A stretch of DNA of 64,000 nucleotides from Bacillus_BD sp963765265 (GTDB lineage Bacteria; Bacillota; Bacilli; Bacillales; Cytobacillaceae). The notes beneath the pieces are model-generated. The model did no database searches and was not told where the DNA came from. It saw nothing but the letters and a program-made list of their open reading frames with translations. A program made the position numbers and the translations under genes. The stretch is taken from positions 186,001 through 250,000 of the forward strand of contig CAVXVN010000006.1 in NCBI GenBank assembly GCA_963765265.1, read 5' to 3'. Position 1 is the stretch's first letter. Each line of letters begins with the position of its first letter. Positions 1 to 8,555 of this stretch are shown here, piece after piece.

Positions 1-208
1 CAACTGAATTTAATAACTTTTTTAGGTTTGAAAGCTCTTCTTTTGAAAGCTGTTGACTCTGATCATTTTCTCTAACGGTCTCAATTCCAACATTCTCATT
101 TTGTTTTAATCCTGATAATATGTGGGCAAACCCTTTATCCCTATTTGATTGTCCTCTATCTATTGGTGGAACGACAGAATTCATAAAACTCATTGCTCCG
201 ATTTGCAT
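1..208 (-). CDS. fliK: FliK-like flagellar hook-length control protein, N-terminal part (runs off window)
   Basis: Only the first 69 codons are inside the window, starting MQIGAMSFMN and running off the left edge. A strong ribosome binding site (GGGAGGTG) lies just before the ATG at 208. The visible part is polar and low in complexity, as expected for the poorly conserved N-terminus of FliK, and shows no diagnostic domain. The call rests on position: in Bacillus the gene after motE (ylxF) in the fla/che operon is fliK, which measures hook length and triggers the export switch from hook to filament subunits. Family assignment is therefore inference from gene order. Confidence 0.6.
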   Translation of the reverse strand, partial: MQIGAMSFMNSVVPPIDRGQSNRDKGFAHILSGLKQNENVGIETVRENDQSQQLSKEELSNLKKLLNSV

Positions 209-244
209 ATTTTCACCTCCCCAAAAGCTATTCAGACTAGACTC

Positions 245-856
245 CTATTGATTAACATTGTCTGTATCACTCTTATTTGTTAACTGAGCCGTGTATTTTG
301 CGGCATCAGTAGCATTCATTTTTTCTAAAATAGCTGCAAGTGTAGCCGGCTTTATACTGGATAAAATTTTCAACGCTTCATCATCATTCATTTGTGTAAG
401 AATCGGAGCAGCCTTTTTGGCCGACATCGTTTCATACGTACTGACAATCTCTTTGAATTGGCGTTTCCCATCTTCCTGTGCCAAAATTAAATCATCAATC
501 TGCATTTCTAATTGTTCTTTTCCCAGTTTAAGGTTTTCTATTTCTTGATCTTTTCCTTCAAGATTTGTTTTCAAATCAGAAATAGCCGCTTCGCGGTCTT
601 TCACTTCCGCTTTCAGTTCTGTTAACTTTTGATCCATTTTTAATAGCTCTTGTTGTTCTGTAACCTTCTCCTCAGAAGAAATAAACGGAATACTTTCGCT
701 ATACTCTTTCGCCTTTTCAAATACATTTATTCCAGCAACAGATGCCACAACCATTGCTACCGCTATGGCAAATAGTGCTGGAATCACAATGATAATGAAA
801 AACCATTGTATTTTACTATATTTTTTCACTTCTTGTTCTTCTATCAACTTTTCCAT
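245..856 (-). CDS. ylxF: MotE family protein (YlxF), membrane-anchored flagellar operon protein
   Basis: 203 residues. One membrane segment at about residues 17-40 follows a short charged N-terminus. A predicted coiled coil covers about residues 60-130, and a C-terminal helical region at about 145-190 (KKAAPILTQMNDDEALKIL) resembles the MgtE N-terminal domain, in which each repeat carries a D-A-A or similar helix turn. This is the architecture of the YlxF/MotE family found between fliJ and fliK in Bacillus flagellar operons. Its exact role is not established; an inner-membrane helper of the flagellar base or export machinery is the usual suggestion. It starts 8 bases after fliJ ends and is surely cotranscribed with it. 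Confidence 0.85.
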   Translation of the reverse strand: MEKLIEEQEVKKYSKIQWFFIIIVIPALFAIAVAMVVASVAGINVFEKAKEYSESIPFISSEEKVTEQQELLKMDQKLTELKAEVKDREAAISDLKTNLEGKDQEIENLKLGKEQLEMQIDDLILAQEDGKRQFKEIVSTYETMSAKKAAPILTQMNDDEALKILSSIKPATLAAILEKMNATDAAKYTAQLTNKSDTDNVNQ

Positions 857-864
857 GTAAACAC

Positions 865-1308
865 CTAATTTCCCCGATGCACATATTGTTGAATCGAGAT
901 ATCATCCATTTGTTTGGCTTCCTCATGCTTCAATTCTTCAAGAAATACAACTTTGTCTTTTTCCTTGATCTTTTCAAACTTTTTTAACTCAATATTTTTT
1001 TGCATGAGCTTTTCTTGATAAAAATTCATTTGATTCCTTGCATTCATAACCATTTTTTGAAAATGATCAATGGTTTTTTGCAAATTGAGAATAAAATGTT
1101 GATGATGTCTAATTTCCTGAACAGGTAATCCATTTTCAAGTCTCAACGATTGATAGTTTTCTAAATCCTCTTTTTTCTTCAAAGATTCATATAATTTTTC
1201 AGCTACATCTTCAAATCTTTTAACTGAATCATTGTAAACCGAAAGAGCCTCATCTTTTTCTCGTTCTTTCACCATCATTATTTTTTCAAACTTAAATCGG
1301 TACCGCAT
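865..1308 (-). CDS. fliJ: Flagellar export chaperone FliJ
   Basis: 147 residues, nearly all charged heptad-type helix, which fits the antiparallel coiled coil of FliJ. FliJ inserts into the FliI ATPase ring and couples it to the FlhA export gate; it also recycles export chaperones. The start MRYRFKFEKI matches the usual beginning of Bacillus FliJ. The gene sits 4 bases downstream of fliI, in the conserved order fliH-fliI-fliJ. Sequence identity in this family is low, so the call combines the coiled-coil pattern, length and position. Confidence 0.9.
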   Translation of the reverse strand: MRYRFKFEKIMMVKEREKDEALSVYNDSVKRFEDVAEKLYESLKKKEDLENYQSLRLENGLPVQEIRHHQHFILNLQKTIDHFQKMVMNARNQMNFYQEKLMQKNIELKKFEKIKEKDKVVFLEELKHEEAKQMDDISIQQYVHRGN

Positions 1309-1312
1309 GAAC

Positions 1313-2629
1313 TTACACCCCTTTTCTGATTAGTGCATATAAGGCGTTAATACTTTCTTGCATAGTGGATTTTTCATGGGTCCCTTGCTTTAAAAAGGAA
1401 ATAATTTGTGGATACAATTGAATAGCCTCATCAATTTCCTTTGATGAACCTTTCTTATAGGCACCTATATTAATTAAATCCTCTGAATTGTAATAAGTAC
1501 TTAAAAGATCCCTAAGCCTTTCAGCTGATTTAATATGTTCACGTTCTGCGATATTATTCATCACTCGACTAATGCTTTTTAATACATTCACAGCAGGGTA
1601 TTGACCTTTATTCGCTAAACTACGGTCAAGAACAAAGTGTCCATCTAGAATCCCACGCACTGCATCGGCAATCGGTTCATTCATATCATCTCCATCAACT
1701 AGCACGGTATAGAATGCCGTTATTGAACCAAGCTCATTGGTACCTGTTCGTTCTAATAGCTTTGGCAAAATAGCAAATACAGAAGGTGTATACCCTTTTG
1801 TTGTGGGTGGTTCACCGATTGCAAGACCAACTTCCCGTTGAGCCATAGCCACACGTGTAACAGAATCCATCATCATCATGACGTTTAGGCCTTTATCACG
1901 GAAGTATTCAGCAATGGCTGTAGCTGTTAAAGCCCCTTTGATTCTCATTAATGCAGGCTGATCTGAAGTTGCCACGACAACAATGGAACGCTTTAAACCC
2001 TCTTCTCCCAAGTCTTTTTCAATAAACTCTCTTACCTCTCTGCCACGCTCGCCGATAAGAGCAATGACATTCAAGTCAGCAGTTGTGTTTCGAGCAATCA
2101 TCCCTAAAAGGGTACTCTTTCCAACTCCGCTTCCCGCAAAAATACCAACTCTCTGACCATTTCCAACTGTAAGAAGACTATCGATCATTCGTACTCCTAC
2201 ATCAATGGGTTCGAAAATAGGCGGCCTTTTTAACGGATTTGGTGGCGCTTGTTCAGTGGGTACGGTTGCTAATCCTTTAGGTAAATCCGTACCATCTAGT
2301 GGTTGCCCAAGTGAGTCAATGACATTCCCAATTAACGCAGGCCCTACTTTAATTTCAAGTGGTTTTAAAGTAGCTTCTACGAGACTGCCTGGAGCAATAT
2401 CATTGACAGATGTGTAAGGCATTAGAATGATATTGTCTCCACGGAACCCCACAACCTCAGCTTGGATTACCCGATTCTTGCTATGACTAACATGAATCAA
2501 ACAAAGATGTCCAATTGAACTTTCAGGACCTTGTGATTCAATCATAAGTCCAACAACTTGTTTCACACGTCCAAATCGTTTATAGGTATCCACTTCATCT
2601 ATTTTTTCTATTAAATCTACAGCTTTCAT
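1313..2629 (-). CDS. fliI: Flagellum-specific export ATPase FliI
   Basis: 438 residues, the usual length. It is related to the F1 ATPase beta subunit. The P-loop AGSGVGKST is at about residues 165-173, a Walker B-type strand (MMMMDSVTR) at about 250-258, and GERGREVREF is the family signature between them. FliI hexamers at the base of the flagellar type III export apparatus help unload substrates from chaperones. Its ATG overlaps the last 4 bases of fliH, which indicates translational coupling with its regulator. Confidence 0.97.
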   Translation of the reverse strand: MKAVDLIEKIDEVDTYKRFGRVKQVVGLMIESQGPESSIGHLCLIHVSHSKNRVIQAEVVGFRGDNIILMPYTSVNDIAPGSLVEATLKPLEIKVGPALIGNVIDSLGQPLDGTDLPKGLATVPTEQAPPNPLKRPPIFEPIDVGVRMIDSLLTVGNGQRVGIFAGSGVGKSTLLGMIARNTTADLNVIALIGERGREVREFIEKDLGEEGLKRSIVVVATSDQPALMRIKGALTATAIAEYFRDKGLNVMMMMDSVTRVAMAQREVGLAIGEPPTTKGYTPSVFAILPKLLERTGTNELGSITAFYTVLVDGDDMNEPIADAVRGILDGHFVLDRSLANKGQYPAVNVLKSISRVMNNIAEREHIKSAERLRDLLSTYYNSEDLINIGAYKKGSSKEIDEAIQLYPQIISFLKQGTHEKSTMQESINALYALIRKGV

Positions 2630-3393
2630 ACTGATTCACTCTCCAGTAATTCAGTCAATTTGACTTTGATTTCTGAAAGCTGAGTATCGATGCTTGCATC
2701 AATTCGACCACTTGACGATTCAATTAGACAACTGTCTTCTGATAAATCACTGTCAGGATAAATAAAGAGATTTACTACATTCGAAAAAATGGTCATTAGT
2801 TCTTCTTTTTTAGACAGGAGCTCTTCATAATGTAAAGGGTGTACATGCAGTTGGACTTCTGGAAAATCTTTGACCTCTTTAAGAGCCTTTTTCACGAGAA
2901 CACTAAAATAGTCTTTATTTTCTTCGATCTTTGTACCAATTATTTTTTTTGCTATTTTAGTAGCTAGATCTAAAATGGTTTTTTCCGATGTTCCCAAGTA
3001 TGTTAGATAATCCTTTCTTGCACTTTGAACAACTTGTCGGGCTTCTTGTAACATTTCCTGATATTCAGAATATCCCTGTTGCTCTCCTATTTTTTTTCCT
3101 TCTTTGTATCCTTCTTCATGTGCTCCACTTTTTAAAATCGCTTTTTCCTGTGACCATGCCTCACGCTCGAGTTTTATTTCCTCATAAAGTAAGTCACATT
3201 CTTTTTTGGCTTGTATAAGGATTCGACTTGCTTCCGCTTCAGTTTCTTCGATTAACTTATTAATGTTCTTTTGTTCTTCTTCTAAAGTAGGAACAATCAT
3301 TTCTTTTTCAGGTGTGCCCAGAATCTTTATGGAGATTACTTTTTTCTCATTTGGAATAGGATTGGACCATTGTGACTTAATGAGCCTAGACAA
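2626..3393 (-). CDS. fliH: Flagellar assembly protein FliH
   Basis: About 255 residues: a charged helical N-terminal half (about 60-130) and a C-terminal FliH/V-ATPase E-subunit-like domain (about 140-255). FliH binds and restrains FliI and links it to the C-ring. I prefer a TTG start at 3393, giving LSRLIKSQW, because the GGAGGAG sequence lies 7-11 bases before it, whereas the ATG at 3402 directly abuts that sequence. With this start the gene overlaps the end of fliG by 8 bases. The start is uncertain; the family call comes from position and domain pattern. Confidence 0.88.
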   Translation of the reverse strand: MSRLIKSQWSNPIPNEKKVISIKILGTPEKEMIVPTLEEEQKNINKLIEETEAEASRILIQAKKECDLLYEEIKLEREAWSQEKAILKSGAHEEGYKEGKKIGEQQGYSEYQEMLQEARQVVQSARKDYLTYLGTSEKTILDLATKIAKKIIGTKIEENKDYFSVLVKKALKEVKDFPEVQLHVHPLHYEELLSKKEELMTIFSNVVNLFIYPDSDLSEDSCLIESSSGRIDASIDTQLSEIKVKLTELLESESV

Positions 3394-4402
3394 TAATATC
3401 ATCTCCTCCACCACGTGCAATCACAATTTCTCCTGCATCCTCCAAACGGCGAATAATGGCCACAATCCTTGATTGTGCTTCTTCTACATCACGTAATCGA
3501 ACAGGACCCATAAATTCCATTTCTTCATTAAATGTTTCAACCATGCGCGTTGACATATTCTTAAAGACAATCTGTTTCACTTCATCACTAGAAACTTTTA
3601 ATGAAAGTAAGAGATCTTCATTTTCACAATCACGAATAATACGTTGAATAGCACGATTATCAAGCGTAACAATATCTTCGAAGACAAACATTCTCTTTTT
3701 AATTTCTTCAGCTAATTCTGGATCCTGAATTTCAAGTGCATCTAAAATTGTTCTCTCAGTTGTTCTATCAACACCGTTTAGAACTTCCACTACAGCTTCT
3801 ATCCCACCGGTCTGTGTATAGTCCTGTGTAACAGTGGCAGACAGTTTTCGTTCAAGGATTAGTTCAATTTCATTGATGATTTCAGGCGACGTACTATCCA
3901 TAACTGCAATTCTTCTTGCTATATCTGCTTGCATTTCCTGAGGTAATTCTGAGAGAATTTGTCCTGCCTGCTGAGCATTTAAGTAAGAAAGAATTAATGC
4001 AATGGTTTGTGGGTGTTCATTTTGAATAAAATTTAAAATCTGGGCAGGGTCTGCTTTTCTAGCAAAATCAAATGGTCGAACTTGCAATGATGATGTGAGT
4101 CGATTCAAAATGATAGATGCTTGTTCTTCACCAAGGGCCTTTTCAAGAACTGTTTTGGCATATCCAATTCCGCCCTGGGCAATGTAGTCTTGAGCAAGTG
4201 CGATTTGATGAAATTCTTCAACAACCTCTTCTTTAGCCATTGAATCAACCTTTTTAACACCGGAAATTTCCAAAGTTAATTTTTCTATTTCCTCTTCACT
4301 TAAATGTTTATATATTGAAGCAGATACATCCGGGCCGAGGGAAATGAGTAGGATCGCTGCTTTTTGTTTTCCGCTCAAATCTTTTGGATCTTTTCTTGCC
4401 AC
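3386..4402 (-). CDS. fliG: Flagellar motor switch protein FliG
   Basis: 338 residues, as in Bacillus. N-terminal KQKAAILLISLGPD, a middle domain with the EHPQTIALILSYL motif at about residues 125-140, and a C-terminal torque domain with FVFEDIVTLDNRAIQ at about 245. FliG forms the upper C-ring on FliF, and its charged C-terminal helix engages the MotA stator. It lies between fliF and fliH, 14 bases after fliF, within the flagellar operon. No defects seen. Confidence 0.97.
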   Translation of the reverse strand: MARKDPKDLSGKQKAAILLISLGPDVSASIYKHLSEEEIEKLTLEISGVKKVDSMAKEEVVEEFHQIALAQDYIAQGGIGYAKTVLEKALGEEQASIILNRLTSSLQVRPFDFARKADPAQILNFIQNEHPQTIALILSYLNAQQAGQILSELPQEMQADIARRIAVMDSTSPEIINEIELILERKLSATVTQDYTQTGGIEAVVEVLNGVDRTTERTILDALEIQDPELAEEIKKRMFVFEDIVTLDNRAIQRIIRDCENEDLLLSLKVSSDEVKQIVFKNMSTRMVETFNEEMEFMGPVRLRDVEEAQSRIVAIIRRLEDAGEIVIARGGGDDIIV

Positions 4403-4416
4403 TTTTTCCCCTCCCC

Positions 4417-6012
4417 TTAATCTTCACCAATCCAAGATCGTAACAATTTAGCAAATTCTTCTGGCTTCTCTTTTGCTAATTTTTCTAATTGTTTTCTACG
4501 TAAACTACTTTCTGTTTCATGACTTTCATTTACATCTGGAATATCAATCGGTTGTTCGAAAATCTCTTTATCTTCTACTAAACGATCATATCGATTTCTC
4601 CGTGCGCGGATAAATACGAAGACCAACACTCCAATAATCGCTATGAGTACGCCAACAATTAAATAAATCCACCAAGGTATTTTTGTTGTGCTTTGATTAT
4701 CAAATGAAACCTTGCCTTTAAACGGCTGAACAGAAACGGCAATTTTTTGGTTAATGTCTTGATCCGTCAATTGTGGATTAGCATTTTTATCTATAGACGT
4801 TCTTACGATGGTTGCAAGCATATTGGTAATATCATCTACTCGTTCCTGTGGTAACGAATTAGCATTCTCTGCTTCTGGCGGTTCAACCATAACTTGTATG
4901 CCTAAATCTCTAATGTTGTAAGGACTTTCGACAATCTCTTTACGAATTCTATTTATTTCATAATTGATTGTATCGTCCACTTTCTCATAATCACCGTTGT
5001 TGTTTGTATTGCCTTCTAGGTATTGTGAGCCCAAAGCATCTGCAGCATTTTCAGCTTGAACAGTGCCACCTGCTTGGTTTCCATTCCCCGTATACGTTTC
5101 AGTAATCTTTTGAGCACTAATCGCAATGCCTGCCATATTTTCTTCATCTACTGGAGTAACTAAATTTTCTTCTCGATTTTCTTGGGAAAAATCGATATCA
5201 GCTGTCACTGAGACAACTACTTTATCCCGTCCCATTAACGTTCCGAGCATCGTTTGGACTTGCCGCTGAATATCTCGTTCAATTTCCTTTTTTATCTCCT
5301 GTTGGTTAGCAAACGTGTTGCCAGGAGAATTATTTTTATTTTCTAAGTCAAAATACTCAAAGTTTTGATTGGTTATGACGATATTATCTGTAGGTAAATT
5401 AGGTACACTTTTTGAAACTAATTGATAAAGCGCCGTAATTTGATCTTGTTCAAATTCATACCCAGGCTTCGTATTTAAAACAATTGAAGCAGATGCTGCT
5501 TCGGCCTGATCGGTAACAAAGATTCCAGTTTCAGGTAGTGTAATCATAACTTTTGCGTCGTTAATTCCATCAATGCCTTTTATTAAATTTGCTAGTTCCG
5601 TTTGCATTGCATCAAGCTTTAATACGTTAAATTCATTTTCTGTAGTTCCAATCCCAGCATTCTGGCTAAAAAACGAATAATCAATACTTCCGGATTTAGG
5701 TAGTCCTTCTGCTGCAAGTTCTACTTTTAACGTATCTACCATTTTTTCTGGCACTTTGATTGTTTTTCCACCATCTGTTATTTCTGATTGTATCCCTCTT
5801 CCATCAAGGCTCTCTTTAATCGTTCCTGTTTCAGATGGTGATAAATTGCTATATAAAGGGACTAGAGTTGTTCTTGTTGTTAGATATGTAACCACCCCAC
5901 CGATAATTAGTATCAGAATGAAAGCACTAATCATAATGATTTGTTGCTTTTTCGACCGACTAATCCAGTACTCTTTTAGTGATTTTATATATTTTTGTAG
6001 CGAATCCTTCAT
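4417..6012 (-). CDS. fliF: Flagellar MS-ring protein FliF
   Basis: 531 residues. There are two membrane segments, at about residues 24-45 and 443-468, around a large extracytoplasmic region. That region contains the YscJ/FliF ring-building motif and the sequence KVMITLPETGIF. The cytoplasmic C-terminal tail (ending EEFAKLLRSWIGED) is the part that binds FliG. FliF forms the MS ring that seeds flagellum assembly. Complete and in the expected place between fliE and fliG. Confidence 0.97.
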   Translation of the reverse strand: MKDSLQKYIKSLKEYWISRSKKQQIIMISAFILILIIGGVVTYLTTRTTLVPLYSNLSPSETGTIKESLDGRGIQSEITDGGKTIKVPEKMVDTLKVELAAEGLPKSGSIDYSFFSQNAGIGTTENEFNVLKLDAMQTELANLIKGIDGINDAKVMITLPETGIFVTDQAEAASASIVLNTKPGYEFEQDQITALYQLVSKSVPNLPTDNIVITNQNFEYFDLENKNNSPGNTFANQQEIKKEIERDIQRQVQTMLGTLMGRDKVVVSVTADIDFSQENREENLVTPVDEENMAGIAISAQKITETYTGNGNQAGGTVQAENAADALGSQYLEGNTNNNGDYEKVDDTINYEINRIRKEIVESPYNIRDLGIQVMVEPPEAENANSLPQERVDDITNMLATIVRTSIDKNANPQLTDQDINQKIAVSVQPFKGKVSFDNQSTTKIPWWIYLIVGVLIAIIGVLVFVFIRARRNRYDRLVEDKEIFEQPIDIPDVNESHETESSLRRKQLEKLAKEKPEEFAKLLRSWIGED

Positions 6013-6086
6013 TTTTATCCCCCGGTTAATGGTCAGATCGGTAGTAGCTTAAAACCTCCATATCATTAATTACGTATTCCTTTATA

Positions 6087-6392
6087 TTAAACTTGCATTC
6101 TCATCATTTCTTGATAGGCTTCAACAGCTTTGTTTCGTATTTCAAGTGTTAACTGCATTGTAACATTCGCTTTTTGTGAAGCGATCATGACTTCATGTAA
6201 ATCAACTTCTTGGCCTAATGCAAGTTTTTCAGTTAGTGTATCTGATTGAATCTGAGTTTCATTTACTTTTTCTATTGAATCTTTAAGGAAAGAAGAAAAA
6301 CTCTTTTGAGCTTCACTAGGAGTTAAAGGTTTTGCTTCCGTTTTCTGTATGTTTAATTGACTGCTAACAGGTGAAAAAGTAACATGATTCAA
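6087..6392 (-). CDS. fliE: Flagellar hook-basal body protein FliE
   Basis: 101 residues, all helical, with the family C-terminus in which KANVTMQLTLEIRNKAVEAY leads into QEMMRMQV. FliE joins the MS ring to the rod and is the first rod component exported. The gene follows flgC after 17 bases, in the conserved order flgB-flgC-fliE-fliF. Confidence 0.95.
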   Translation of the reverse strand: MNHVTFSPVSSQLNIQKTEAKPLTPSEAQKSFSSFLKDSIEKVNETQIQSDTLTEKLALGQEVDLHEVMIASQKANVTMQLTLEIRNKAVEAYQEMMRMQV

Positions 6393-6409
6393 TTCGTATT
6401 TTCTCTCCT

Positions 6410-6868
6410 TTATTTGCCGATCTCCAATGCTTTCATTAGCATATTTTTCGATGCATTCAATACCGTTACATTAGCTTCATACGACCTGGTTGCACTCATT
6501 AAATCAACCATTTCTCTTAGGGGGTCCACATTTGGCATTTGAACGTACCCCTCCTCATTCGCATCTGGATGCTCAGGATCATATACAAGTTCAAAAGGTG
6601 TTTCATCTTCAAGAATGTTTGTAACTTTTACGCCATTCCCTACTTTTTGATCACGATTCGTATTCATGGCAACTTGTAGTAATGAAGAAAATTGACTTTC
6701 TTTTGGTTCCATCACTACAGTTTTGCGTCGATATGGCACCCACTCCCCGTCCACCAACTTAGCACGGGTTGTATCCGCATTTGCCATATTAGATGAAACG
6801 ATATCCATACGAAGTCGTTGTGCAGTTAAAGCAGAAGCGGTTGTGTTCATACTATGAAAAATAGACAT
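6410..6868 (-). CDS. flgC: Flagellar basal-body rod protein FlgC
   Basis: 152 residues. The N-terminal flagellar rod/hook motif (SALTAQRLRMDIVSSNMANA) at about residues 12-31 and the C-terminal heptad helix (MVDLMSATRSYEANVTVLNA) are both intact; these ends pair to form the rod core. Its ATG overlaps the flgB stop codon by one base (TAATG), so the two are coupled. Proximal rod subunit. Confidence 0.97.
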   Translation of the reverse strand: MSIFHSMNTTASALTAQRLRMDIVSSNMANADTTRAKLVDGEWVPYRRKTVVMEPKESQFSSLLQVAMNTNRDQKVGNGVKVTNILEDETPFELVYDPEHPDANEEGYVQMPNVDPLREMVDLMSATRSYEANVTVLNASKNMLMKALEIGK

Positions 6869-7263
6869 TACTTCCCACCTCTAATAACATTTTGTAACGA
6901 TGAAAACTTCCCACTGATTCTTTCTATTAAAGCATTGTTATAAATTTGGTTTGTAGCTAGATCAGTCATTTCTTGATCAATATCCACACTGTTTCCACTT
7001 TCATTATAAGAAACTTGATTTTTAGTCATAATGGTAGAAGATGAATGATTGGTTTTGTCAAATGTAAAATGTCGAACGTTCGTACGATTAGTTATTAACG
7101 ACTCACCTAAAGCCTCATTAAATGCAGCTTTAAAAGAAACATCTTTAGCTTTATAATTTGGCGTATCTACATTTGCAATATTTTGTGAGATTACTTTTTG
7201 TTTTGTTGCTGAATAGTTTAGTGCTTTATCAAGGTTAGAAATAGTCCCTGAAAATAAATCCAT
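6868..7263 (-). CDS. flgB: Flagellar basal-body rod protein FlgB, first gene of the fla/che operon
   Basis: 131 residues, beginning MDLFSGTISNLDKALNYSA and carrying the rod signature SQNIANVDTPNYKAKDVSF at about residues 26-44. Proximal rod subunit. It is the first gene of the flagellar operon and is preceded by about 400 bases without genes. An AGGAGTG ribosome binding site lies 6 bases before the ATG. Confidence 0.97.
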   Translation of the reverse strand: MDLFSGTISNLDKALNYSATKQKVISQNIANVDTPNYKAKDVSFKAAFNEALGESLITNRTNVRHFTFDKTNHSSSTIMTKNQVSYNESGNSVDIDQEMTDLATNQIYNNALIERISGKFSSLQNVIRGGK

Positions 7264-7432
7264 TTTAACACTCCTATATTCAAATAATAATCATGATAGC
7301 ATTTTTTGTAGATCATTGTAGAAAATAGACGAATATCATCATACAGTATTAATTGTAATGAATCTGAAATAATATGTCTATGATTGCCTTGTTTTTTTTA
7401 ATGAGACATTAGTCCCTTTTTCAAAGATGTAT

Positions 7433-7462
7433 ACTATATTGCGTTATTCACTTAAATTTCAA
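7433..7462 (-). promoter_or_regulatory. Candidate sigma-A promoter for the fla/che operon
   Basis: On the minus strand, TTGAAA (7457-7462) is followed after 18 bases by TATAGT (7433-7438). This lies about 170 bases upstream of flgB. The fla/che operon of Bacillus subtilis is read from a sigma-A promoter in this gap and from a weaker sigma-D promoter; I see no clear sigma-D element here. The gap 7264-7625 otherwise holds only AT-rich sequence. Spacing is one base over ideal, so this is a moderate prediction. Confidence 0.35.
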
Positions 7463-7625
7463 CCTAGATAACTGATCCATACAAAAATTAAAAAATACCA
7501 TTTTCTAATTTAATAAGCCATTTAACCTATATTTTACCTTCTTTTTATGTGAATAGTCGCATGATTTACTTTTTTAATAAAAATGTCGAATTTTGTTCAT
7601 GATTTGATCACAATATTATTATCAT

Positions 7626-7660
7626 ATAAAAAACCACTTGCTATAAACAAGTGGTTTTTT
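7626..7660 (-). terminator. Intrinsic terminator of codY
   Basis: A 9-bp perfect stem, AACCACTTG with CAAGTGGTT, and a 7-base loop (7632-7656) are followed on the minus strand by a run of T. It lies just past the codY stop and separates codY from the flagellar operon. Confidence 0.9.
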
Positions 7661-7669
7661 GTAAAAATA

Positions 7670-8450
7670 TTAATTTGTTTTTAGTTTTTCTAATTCAAAT
7701 AAAAATTTATCATTCAGAACTTTAATATAAGTTCCTTTCATTCCTAATGATCTTGATTCAATGACCCCTGCACTTTCAAGTTTTCGCAATGCATTAACGA
7801 TAACTGAACGAGTAATGCCTACTCGATCTGCTATTTTAGATGCTACTAATAATCCTTCTGTGCCATTTAATTCTTCAAAAATATGTTCAATTGCCTCTAA
7901 TTCGCTGTAAGATAAAGAACTAATCGCCATTTGAACTACCGCTTTGCTTCGAGCTTCCTCTTCAATTTCTTCTGCTTTTTCATGAAGAATTTCCATTCCA
8001 ACAACAGTTGCTCCGTATTCAGCAAGTATTAAATCATCATCATTAAACTGCTCAGTTAATTTTGATAAAATAAGTGTTCCTAGACGATCTCCACCACCAA
8101 TAATTGGTACAATTGTTGTAAGACCATTACTGAATAGTTCTTTGTTTTCAACAGGAAAAGCTGTATATTCACTTTCAATATCAAGATTTGCTGTTGTTTC
8201 ATTTATACTAAACAAGCTATTCGTGTAGTCTTCTGGAAATTGACGATCTTCCAACATTTGTTTCATCCGTTCACTTTCAATTTGTTGATTTGAAGCATAA
8301 CCGAGCAATTTACCACGTCGGCTTACAACAAATATGTTAGAGTCAATTACTTCACTCAATGTTATCTGCCATTTCTTTGAAGTTTACTGACTTCCCAGCT
8401 GCCTTTTGAAGCATTGCGTTAATTTTTCTTGTTTTTGATAATAAATCCAT
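7670..8450 (-). CDS. codY: GTP- and branched-chain-amino-acid-sensing global repressor CodY (frame broken near the start)
   Basis: CodY represses stationary-phase, nutrient-scavenging and biosynthetic genes when GTP and isoleucine, leucine or valine are plentiful. It has an N-terminal GAF ligand-sensing domain and a C-terminal winged helix (SKIADRVGITRSVIVNALRK). The frame is open only from about 8356 down. The missing first 29 residues (MDLLSKTRKINAM and onward, start at 8450) are present in another frame, and removing one base near 8362-8363 joins them to give 259 residues, the exact family length. The remaining sequence is very well conserved, so a base-calling error is more likely than loss. 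It follows hslU by 105 bases, as in Bacillus subtilis. Confidence 0.93.
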
Positions 8451-8555
8451 TAAATTATTCCTCCTAATTATTCACAAACAAAATTACTTTGTTATTCAAA
8501 ATTTATATTATTATATTTCTCTTAATAAAAACTACATTAGTATGATGTAAATTAC